The translations under genes were made by a program, and so were the position numbers. Shown piece after piece: positions 57,927 to 64,000 of a stretch of 64,000 bases of DNA. The stretch is from Lacrimispora indolis DSM 755 (GTDB lineage Bacteria; Bacillota; Clostridia; Lachnospirales; Lachnospiraceae). Numbering within the stretch: the stretch's first letter is position 1; the number at the start of each line of letters is the position of its first letter. Location: positions 6,319,702-6,383,701 of the forward strand of contig NZ_AZUI01000001.1 of NCBI RefSeq assembly GCF_000526995.1. Direction: 5' to 3'. Below the pieces are notes generated by a model. That model ran no database searches, was not told the DNA's origin, and saw only the letters and a list, made by a program, of their open reading frames with translations.

Positions 57927-58871
57927 TTTGCCCCCTCCTACTTGTTTCCAACCAATCAGTCCCCGTACCGGCAACCTCAGATGACAGCGTTAACTCATAT
58001 TGAGTCCACAAGGGTTCGACAGCCTATCTACAACAAACCAATGGGTGAAAGGACAAGTTATCTCTTTTATTGGTTGTTCATGTTAACTCTCTATCGATTT
58101 GATTGCAAGTCATTTCTGGATTTATTTTCAGGAGAAGAAATGGCAGAAAAAAGAACGGAAAAGGGAGCTACAGAAAGGCAATTTATACCCCCTGTAACCC
58201 CCGGCAGCCCCATTTTACCATAGAACCGATTTCCTGTAAATTCCATGGTTCACCATGAACCATGTGGGTGGGTAGATATCACAAACCAATGGCAACGCAG
58301 ATTTGATGTCCCATTCCCTGTTAGCCCTGTGTCGCAAAATATCGCCCCTGTGTGACCTTTAAAACCGATGGTAGAAATATATGCCATTCAAGCCTTACTA
58401 AGCCTTGTTGGGCATATTTGAAAAGAATTGCGTTTTCCTTTTTATCTGATAAATGTTTGTATTACCGCTACCTACTGTTCATCTTCCTGTTACTTTATCA
58501 GAAGAATGTCGCATATATGCCAGCTTCCGCAATGCACCAGGTCGCACATCTGCAACCACTTTTATAATCTGGTAATGGATAATCTCAGCCAATTTCTTGC
58601 CCCAAAACAGAGGTGAACCATGGGGTCGAAAATGATGCAGGTTAAAGAGCCGGGGTCAAAAGACTTCCCCGACTCGGATTACATCAGCCCGCAATGCGGA
58701 CTGAAAGGACTTTTTCACCGGGGTCTTATTTCTGTTATTGAGGTCGTTGCCGGGGTCGCACTTGCAGGGAATGCCATTTATGCGAAAGAGTTCCGGAGTT
58801 ATGATTAACTCCTATAAAACCTTACCCAGTGAATTCACTTGATCTGTTTACCCAATTTACAATATCAACTT
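57927..58871. other. Non-coding flank of the IS110 element and accessory spacer
   Basis: About 950 bp without a recognisable gene. The first 200-250 bp next to the transposase start could be the IS110 5' non-coding end that encodes a bridge RNA. A perfect hairpin ATGGTTCA-CCA-TGAACCAT lies at 58245-58263. Around 58620-58808 an open frame (GLKGLFHRGLISVIEVVAGV) has no family I know and no ribosome site. Element boundaries could not be fixed because IS110 elements lack terminal inverted repeats. Confidence 0.4.
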
Positions 58872-58892
58872 TTAGTGATTTTTGATATCGAC
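58872..58892 (+). promoter_or_regulatory. Conserved 21-bp element upstream of small paralog 2
   Basis: TTAGTGATTT-T-TG-A-TATCGAC, matching 55365-55385 in 19 of 21 positions and placed 69 bp before the ATG at 58941, as in the other copy. Confidence 0.55.
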
Positions 58893-58940
58893 TTTCTGAA
58901 ACCCTTACGATAATGTATGGTGTCAAAGGAGGTATGAAAT

Positions 58941-59148
58941 ATGACTGAAAAAGAATTAATGGACATGTTTATTCAGGAGCGTATCAACATGTTAATTGAT
59001 ACATTCCGTAAAAATCAGACCGGCAATTCAAAGAAGAAAGATAATCAAATTCTCCAAGCAGAATTATTCATTAATAACCTGCCTAACATGGAGAGAATCC
59101 TGGTACAAAATTACATTGATCAATTTTCAGATTATCTTGCATTGGAAG
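58941..59148 (+). pseudogene. Small hypothetical protein (paralog 2), 5' part, split by IS66
   Basis: The first 69 codons (MTEKELMDMFIQERINMLID ... DYLALE) of a 91-residue gene. The apparent end GKRLIKECL comes from the IS66 terminal repeat. Removing the element and one copy of the duplicated octamer ATTGGAAG joins this part in frame to 61694-61761, giving LALEEPYLYQQGFLDGIKIM. AAAGGAGG precedes the ATG. The intact family is shared with the gene at 55434. Function unknown. Confidence 0.88.
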
Positions 59149-59217
59149 GTAAGCGCTTAATAAAAGAGTGCCTTTAAAATTAAAAACAGGATCAGTTATA
59201 ATAACCAACCCTGAGCC

Positions 59218-60759
59218 TTACCTCTTACATTCACTTTGTACATCCGCTGACCACGGCATCAGATCATCAAGTAATTCTGGATGGTTTCGCCAATCAGTGT
59301 CAGGCATGTAAAGTAATAAATACTCTAAGTAGGTATATACATTAAGACCATTTGCTTTTGCGGTCTCGACGATACTGTATACAGCAGCAGACGCATTCGC
59401 TCCTTTTGGAGTGTCTGCGAACAGCCAGTTTTTTCGCCCCACGGTAAATGGACGAATGGCATTTTCAGCTGCATTGTTTGAAATGGAACATCTCCCATCA
59501 AGAAGATAATTCTCCATGTTAGGTTTCTGGTTCTTTGCATAGACAACTGCCTTTCCAAGGGCAGATCCCTTGAGATAATTAAGGTTATCAAGCCAACACC
59601 AAAAGGCCTCAAGAACTGGTTTTTCTAGTTCAAGACGCTTGCTTAATCGTTCTTCTGTGGTAAGATCTTTTAATCCTTCTTCGATTTTAAAAAGCTGATT
59701 GCAGTAATCCCTTCCGATTTCAGCCTGAGTCAATGAAGCCCCCTCGGCTTTCTTTGTAGAGATGGCTTCTACAAATTTTCTTCGTAGGTGAGCCCAACAG
59801 CCGCAACGGGTTATTCCGGAAAGTTTGTTGTATCCGGAGTATCCATCTGAATGGACATACCCTTTGAAGTTCTTCAGGAAGTTTACTGCATTGTCCCCGT
59901 TTCGGGAAGGCTGGTAATCGTAAAGAACAATTGGTTCTTTTCCATCATTACCGGTACAGTATAACCACATGTAAGATTTCGTCTGTGGTTTCTTACCCTC
60001 CTCCTTAAGGACTTGGACAGGCGTTTCATCGCAATGGATAACATCGCGTTCCAACAGCTTTTGCTGAAGGTGGTCGATGATTGGTTTAAAATAGTCATCC
60101 GAGCATCGAATAATCCAGTTAGCCATAGTTGCTCTGCTTAGAGCAATCCCCAGCTGTTCCCAATCCTTTTCCTGTCGGTAAAGAGGGATGCTATTGACAT
60201 ACTTTTGGTACATGACATTTGCCACGGAACTCGCAGATGCAAGGGAATGATTCATAAGTGATGTTGGAGTTTCTGCCTTCACAATATATGGATGCTCAGA
60301 GCGCTTACATTTCGAACATTCATAAACAGTCTGTATGTACCTGACGATCCGAAGTTTTGCCGGAATGTATTCCAGCTCTTCACGCAGAACCTGTGTACCA
60401 AGTACTTTTAATAGTGTACCACACTGATCACAGAACTGCTCATCTTCTGGTAGTGTACACGGAACTTCTCTTATAGGAAGATCTTTGATCAGTTCTTCGC
60501 GTTTGGTTTTTGTATTTTTACGTTTATAACCTTTGACGTCCTTTACTATAGGCTCAGGAAGAGAAGCATCTGCTTCCATTTCAGCTTCGTTGAATAAAGA
60601 AAGCTGACCATCGATTTCTTCCTTTGGAGTTTTTTCACTGGAAGAACCAAACTTCTCTTTACGGAGAAACAGGACTATTTCATTTAAGTTGCTTATCTGA
60701 TTCTGTAGGTCTTGTATTGTGTTTTCGAGGTGCATGATATAAGCCTCTTTATTGTCCAT
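59218..60759 (-). CDS. tnpC: IS66 transposase TnpC
   Basis: About 513 residues. It has an N-terminal leucine-zipper-like coiled coil (HLENTIQDLQNQISNLNEIV), a zinc-finger with CDQCG and YECSKCKRSEH, and the DDE domain with DVIHCDETPVQVL, HSDGYSGYNKL and the Glu in NNAAENAIRPFTVGRKNWLF. ATG at 60759 follows AGGGATG; the frame extends ten codons further. It catalyses transposition with the accessory TnpA and TnpB. Confidence 0.93.
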   Translation of the reverse strand: MDNKEAYIMHLENTIQDLQNQISNLNEIVLFLRKEKFGSSSEKTPKEEIDGQLSLFNEAEMEADASLPEPIVKDVKGYKRKNTKTKREELIKDLPIREVPCTLPEDEQFCDQCGTLLKVLGTQVLREELEYIPAKLRIVRYIQTVYECSKCKRSEHPYIVKAETPTSLMNHSLASASSVANVMYQKYVNSIPLYRQEKDWEQLGIALSRATMANWIIRCSDDYFKPIIDHLQQKLLERDVIHCDETPVQVLKEEGKKPQTKSYMWLYCTGNDGKEPIVLYDYQPSRNGDNAVNFLKNFKGYVHSDGYSGYNKLSGITRCGCWAHLRRKFVEAISTKKAEGASLTQAEIGRDYCNQLFKIEEGLKDLTTEERLSKRLELEKPVLEAFWCWLDNLNYLKGSALGKAVVYAKNQKPNMENYLLDGRCSISNNAAENAIRPFTVGRKNWLFADTPKGANASAAVYSIVETAKANGLNVYTYLEYLLLYMPDTDWRNHPELLDDLMPWSADVQSECKR

Positions 60760-60849
60760 TATAGTTTCATCCCTATATTTTTGATACAATAATTATACCA
60801 CAAAAGTAGCTAAAAAGCCAGTAAATACAGGCTTTTCTGGCACTGGAAG

Positions 60850-61206
60850 CTAACAGAACGAAGCCGGTTTAGCTGGCAGAATAACCGTTTTCTGTTCCAG
60901 TTCAAGACCTTCCATCAGCCAGCGGAACTGTTGCCATGTGATAGGCTTTACGTCTTCCTCCGAGCGCGGCCAGCGGAAGCTTCCATTCTCCAGGCGCTTG
61001 TATAAAAGGCAGAATCCATCTCCTTCCCACAGCAGGCATTTGATCCTGTCACGGCGTTTTCCACAGAATAGGTAAAGTGATGGGGTAAAAGGATTTAAGT
61101 GAAACTGCTCCTGTACGACAGCGGCAAGTCCGTCAATCGACTTACGCATATCGGTATAACCGCAGGCAATGTAAATGTCCTTTGCAATAGTAATATCTCC
61201 TAACAT
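60850..61206 (-). CDS. tnpB: IS66 accessory protein TnpB
   Basis: 118 residues of the IS66 Orf2 family: IYIACGYTDMRKSIDGLAAV, LYLFCGKRRDRIKCLLWEGD and GFCLLYKRLENGSFRWP are diagnostic. It overlaps the TnpA end by 7 bp. It is required for IS66 transposition, exact role unknown; it is unrelated to the RNA-guided TnpB of IS200/IS605. Confidence 0.94.
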   Translation of the reverse strand: MLGDITIAKDIYIACGYTDMRKSIDGLAAVVQEQFHLNPFTPSLYLFCGKRRDRIKCLLWEGDGFCLLYKRLENGSFRWPRSEEDVKPITWQQFRWLMEGLELEQKTVILPAKPASFC

Positions 61207-61559
61207 AAGCAGTTCAGTGCAAGGAGCACAGTCTCAATGATCTGCTGCGTGGCACCATTGTGTATTTCAAGTGATGCAGCCGGAAGATGTATGATTACAG
61301 CAGCTTGTGTATGAATAGGTGTTTGCACCTCCAACTTTTTAAATAAAACCGGTTTCTCCATTGGATCAGGCAGTGCTACAGGAATCTTTTCGATTTCCTG
61401 TTCACGAATCTTCTTAAGGTAATAATAATAGGACTGTTCTTTGAAACCATTCTGGTCACACCAGGTCTTAACGGGAAGGCCACTGGCCTGGCATTCCGCA
61501 ATGATCTTTTTCCATTGTTCTCTGCGGAATAAAACTTTTGTTTGAGTAACTTGATCCAT
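61200..61559 (-). CDS. tnpA: IS66 accessory protein TnpA
   Basis: About 119 residues with the IS66 TnpA helix-turn-helix: WKKIIAECQASGLPVKTWCD and QNGFKEQSYYYYLKKIR. ATG at 61559 is favoured, since GGAGG lies 7 nt upstream and overlaps the alternative ATG at 61571. Confidence 0.9.
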   Translation of the reverse strand: MDQVTQTKVLFRREQWKKIIAECQASGLPVKTWCDQNGFKEQSYYYYLKKIREQEIEKIPVALPDPMEKPVLFKKLEVQTPIHTQAAVIIHLPAASLEIHNGATQQIIETVLLALNCLC

Positions 61560-61693
61560 AAATGCCTCCATTCCTAGAGCTTGAAAAACTTGAAAAACTA
61601 TAACTCAAAAAGCTCTAATTATATGGAATTAATTATGACATGGATCTTAATCAATATATAAGGCACTGTTTTATTAAGCGCTTACATTGGAAG

Positions 61694-61761
61694 AACCATA
61701 CTTATATCAGCAAGGATTTCTAGATGGAATAAAAATAATGAGATTTTTAAAAATTCTATAG
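61694..61761 (+). pseudogene. Small hypothetical protein (paralog 2), 3' part
   Basis: Continuation after the IS66 element: codons for EPYLYQQGFLDGIKIMRFLKIL and a TAG at 61759-61761, in frame with 58941-59148 once the element and one target copy are removed (276 nt in total). Confidence 0.85.
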
Positions 61762-61855
61762 TACAAAAGCACAGTAGTTTAGAAATATCTAAAACTACTG
61801 TGCATATTTAAATTATAAACCGCTAACTATAGTTTTAACTTTGTAATTCAAAATC

Positions 61856-62425
61856 TCATTTAATTATAAACACTTGTGGTAAAACTCTTAGTGTAATTAA
61901 ATTGTTTTTAACAACTAAATATTGAGATTCTATATCCGTACAAACAAAATTACCAGCAACCAAATCTTTGTCATATTTTTTGATATCATCAGGATGCATT
62001 ACATGACATAAGTTTTCATTTATTATAGCCAATAGACCTTTTTTATTGAAATACATTTCTCTTAACTGGTCTGGTAAGTATTCAGAACAAATTTTGACAC
62101 CAAAATTTAGTTCATTTAAAACCTCATTTTCCATCATTTCAGCAGAATCATAGAAAAAATAAACCATTTCCGGTTTCCCGGTTTCCTGTGTTTTTTTAGA
62201 TTCTAATGTCATTGCCTCAAAAGATACATATTGATAGGGTGCAAAAATTGGCTTGGACACTACAATCTGAGCCAAACAATATTCAAATGTTAAATCAATC
62301 AATAATACCTCTTCTTCATTTTTGGTTATTTCAACATAATCATCTTCGGCTAGTTGCTTAGATATATCATTCTGACTCCATTTCAACACAATTTCTTTAA
62401 TTTGTTCATAAGTATAGTTGCTCAT
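61856..62425 (-). CDS. Probable immunity protein for the adjacent RHS toxin
   Basis: 189-residue soluble acidic protein, family not recognised. It begins two bases after the stop of the RHS gene, with its ribosome site AAAGGGAG inside the last toxin codons. This coupling is characteristic of polymorphic toxin-immunity pairs. Features: YEQIKEIVLKWSQNDISKQL N-terminus and a mixed alpha/beta pattern with no membrane segment, so it would act in the cytosol by binding the toxin tip. Confidence 0.75.
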   Translation of the reverse strand: MSNYTYEQIKEIVLKWSQNDISKQLAEDDYVEITKNEEEVLLIDLTFEYCLAQIVVSKPIFAPYQYVSFEAMTLESKKTQETGKPEMVYFFYDSAEMMENEVLNELNFGVKICSEYLPDQLREMYFNKKGLLAIINENLCHVMHPDDIKKYDKDLVAGNFVCTDIESQYLVVKNNLITLRVLPQVFIIK

Positions 62426-62427
62426 AT

Positions 62428-64000
62428 TTATTTACTCCCTTTAATTTCTATATTTGAGACTTGGGGCATTTCTGTTATTCGTGGCAACCCTTTTTTGGCA
62501 TTTAGTCTATCTAATAGCGAACCTGGACCATTAATAATTCCCCAACCATCTGTACCACCAAGAGACATTGTATTGCTAGATACATCAAATTCAACGTATA
62601 TTGAACCTTTTGGTGCTTGTTTACCAAATGCCTCTATATCCGCAGGATTTGCAACATGAACTTTATTATCTCCCGACATCTGTACATGACCAGTTTCAAC
62701 CATTTTATCATATTCCGCTTGTGACATCCACCGTCCAACTCTTGTCTTACCCGAACCCTCAGTCTGCTCCTCCTGCGGATTATTCTTCCCCGCCGGACAC
62801 AGCCCCATATAACCACTGGGATCATAGTAAGTAATAGGATTATTCTGACAATAAGCATAAAGGTTCAGTCCATCTCCCCGGTACGCATCCTCCTGAATAA
62901 ATCTGCCGATCTTCGGATTATAAAACCTCGCCCTCAAGTAGTATTGACCACTGATTCCATCATGCATCTGACCCGTATAGGTAATTCGGTTTTCTATACT
63001 TCCTGACGTTTCTATTATACTTCCAAACGGATCATAATGGTAGCTTTTTCTGATCTCCTGTTCCTGATCCAACAGATATATCGTACTTCCCATCTCATCA
63101 CACACAAAATAGTGGAGGGAGTCCTCTCTTGCATTTTGCAGTGACACCACATGATGTCCGCGGCAATAACGTTTCTGTTCCAAACCACTCTCTTCTGCCG
63201 CTAATTCTCCCCGGTCAAATACAAAACGGATTACCTTTCCTGCTTCTTCCGTTTCATAACGCAGGCCTTCTCCATCGTACCGATAGCTGGCAGCACCTTT
63301 TTCCGCGGTCACGCTGTTCTGCCGGTTCAAAGGATCATAAGCATAGGTTCGGCTGACATCCTTTCCCTGTTCTGACACCAGATTCCCCTGCTTGTCATAG
63401 AGATAAACCATGTGGTCTGATTCTGTTTCCAGCCCTGTCAGTTGATTTTTACAGTTATACTCATATCGTTCTTCTCCGGTTTGGGTCTTCCTGGTTAACC
63501 GGTTCCCTGCCAGATCATAAGTAAACTGTTCTGTGTCACCGTGATACGTTGCTTCTGACAAACGGTTCATTACATCATAACCATATGCATTCTGATAAAC
63601 ATCCCCTGACTTTTTCGTGCAGTTTCCATTTCCGTCATAGGCATATGCATAATTAAGCAGTACTTTCCCGTCAGAGCCTACTGTCACCAGATGCTCCATC
63701 AGCCCATCGTCCTGGTATTGATACTCTGTTTTGACTCCATTCCCGTAGGCAAGGGAACGGATCCTCCCTTCCGGCGTATATTGATACGCTGCCAGAAATG
63801 TATGGTTTTGACTGTCTCTCACCTCTCTGACCCGGTTAAGAACATCGTAGGTATACCGGGTTGCAATCCCTGTTACATCTGTCAGTTCTATTACATTTCC
63901 ATTCTTGTCATAATCATACGACAGTAACGATCTCCCGGCTGATGACTTCCTGCTTAACAGCCCCGTGGCTGTGTAATCGTATTGATAGGTAATTCCATCC
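62428..64000 (-). CDS. RHS/YD-repeat polymorphic toxin, C-terminal part
   Basis: At least 523 residues; the frame is open to the window edge, so the N-terminus lies outside. There are many YD repeats (YDYDKNGNVIELTD, YEYNCKNQLTGLE, YAYDPLNRQNSV) that build the shell. The RHS core end IGRFIQEDAYRGDGLNLYAY and NNPITYYDPSG marks the tip boundary. The variable tip (about 130 residues) includes GRWMSQAEYDKMVETG, HVANPADIEAFGKQAPKGSI, YVEFDVSSNTMS and WGIINGPGSLLDRLNAKKGL. This resembles the TreTu group of ADP-ribosyltransferase toxins that modify EF-Tu, judged from memory of the pattern. It probably acts between competing cells. Confidence 0.9.
   Translation of the reverse strand, partial: DGITYQYDYTATGLLSRKSSAGRSLLSYDYDKNGNVIELTDVTGIATRYTYDVLNRVREVRDSQNHTFLAAYQYTPEGRIRSLAYGNGVKTEYQYQDDGLMEHLVTVGSDGKVLLNYAYAYDGNGNCTKKSGDVYQNAYGYDVMNRLSEATYHGDTEQFTYDLAGNRLTRKTQTGEERYEYNCKNQLTGLETESDHMVYLYDKQGNLVSEQGKDVSRTYAYDPLNRQNSVTAEKGAASYRYDGEGLRYETEEAGKVIRFVFDRGELAAEESGLEQKRYCRGHHVVSLQNAREDSLHYFVCDEMGSTIYLLDQEQEIRKSYHYDPFGSIIETSGSIENRITYTGQMHDGISGQYYLRARFYNPKIGRFIQEDAYRGDGLNLYAYCQNNPITYYDPSGYMGLCPAGKNNPQEEQTEGSGKTRVGRWMSQAEYDKMVETGHVQMSGDNKVHVANPADIEAFGKQAPKGSIYVEFDVSSNTMSLGGTDGWGIINGPGSLLDRLNAKKGLPRITEMPQVSNIEIKGSK

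Larger units (their letters stand above)
59149..61685 (-). mobile_element. IS66-family insertion sequence, complete
   Basis: 2537-bp element bounded by 26-bp inverted repeats (59149-59174 and 61660-61685) that start GTAAGCGCTTAATAAAA and differ at one position. It is flanked by the 8-bp target duplication ATTGGAAG (59141-59148 and 61686-61693), the duplication size typical of IS66. It carries the tnpA, tnpB, tnpC set on the minus strand, all open. It inserted into the small gene that starts at 58941. Confidence 0.95.

Noticed and set aside
57870..58223. 117-codon plus-strand open frame overlapping the IS110 start region
   Set aside because: It is antisense to the transposase start and lies in the expected non-coding end of the element.
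58620..58808. 62-codon plus-strand open frame ending VVAGVALAGNAIYAKEF
   Set aside because: There is a hydrophobic stretch but no ribosome site, no family known to me and no conserved neighbour; kept only as part of the spacer description.
60850..61206. TnpB as an RNA-guided nuclease
   Set aside because: The protein is the IS66 Orf2 accessory protein; it only shares the name with IS200/IS605 TnpB and has no RuvC or zinc motifs.

Overview
The window looks like chromosomal DNA of a saccharolytic anaerobic Firmicute, most likely of the Lachnospiraceae (Lacrimispora/Clostridium saccharolyticum type). This is inferred from the many PTS operons with PRD regulators, strong AGGAGG ribosome-binding sites that sometimes serve TTG or GTG starts, and the family content. 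No rRNA, tRNA or CRISPR array was seen. Nearly all genes from 1 to 51 kb lie on the minus strand, so operons read from high to low coordinates.

1-12 kb is an export region. A MacB-type set (adaptor, ATPase, two tandem FtsX-like permeases, the second cut by the window edge) is followed by an Mn-type superoxide dismutase on the plus strand. Next comes a MarR-controlled operon encoding a heterodimeric ABC multidrug exporter plus two HlyD-like adaptors. The MarR gene has a clear promoter with an inverted repeat at its expected start point.

12-28 kb is devoted to beta-glucoside use. Operon A (19.2 to 12.0 kb) carries HPr, a LicR-type regulator, a cellobiose-type PTS (IIB, IIC, IIA) and two GH1 phospho-beta-glucosidases, one of which has lost its acid/base Glu. 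Operon B (24.2 to 19.8 kb) carries a BglG/LicT antiterminator with its own promoter, RAT-like site and terminator, then EIIBC, EIIA(Glc type), a third GH1 enzyme and a GH1 remnant. A second HPr, a GNAT acetyltransferase, an RpiR regulator and a GH4 phospho-beta-glucosidase follow. Both HPr proteins keep His15 but lack the regulatory Ser46.

28-35 kb is a fructose-type PTS operon (IIB, IIC, class II aldolase, PRD regulator, IIA, aldo/keto reductase, RpiB/LacAB-like isomerase) for an unidentified sugar, with no sugar-phosphate kinase. 35-39 kb holds an AEC transporter, a histidine phosphatase, a TetR regulator and a divergent P1B-type metal ATPase.

39-51 kb is an allantoate-to-oxamate pathway: allC, an MFS transporter, allE, allD, allF, allG, allH and a DAACS-type symporter, followed by a PucR regulator. 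It would release ammonia and carbamoyl phosphate. Neither allantoinase nor carbamate kinase is in the window.

51-64 kb is an accessory region: a MATE exporter, an IS110 remnant, and the 3' end of an RHS polymorphic toxin gene that continues beyond the right edge, with its immunity gene. Downstream lie displaced toxin tips with their own immunity genes, an intact IS110-family transposase and an IS66 element with 26-bp ends and an 8-bp target duplication. The IS66 element splits one of two small paralogous genes, and the other paralog is frameshifted. The layout suggests repeated toxin-tip replacement that left an array of old cassettes.
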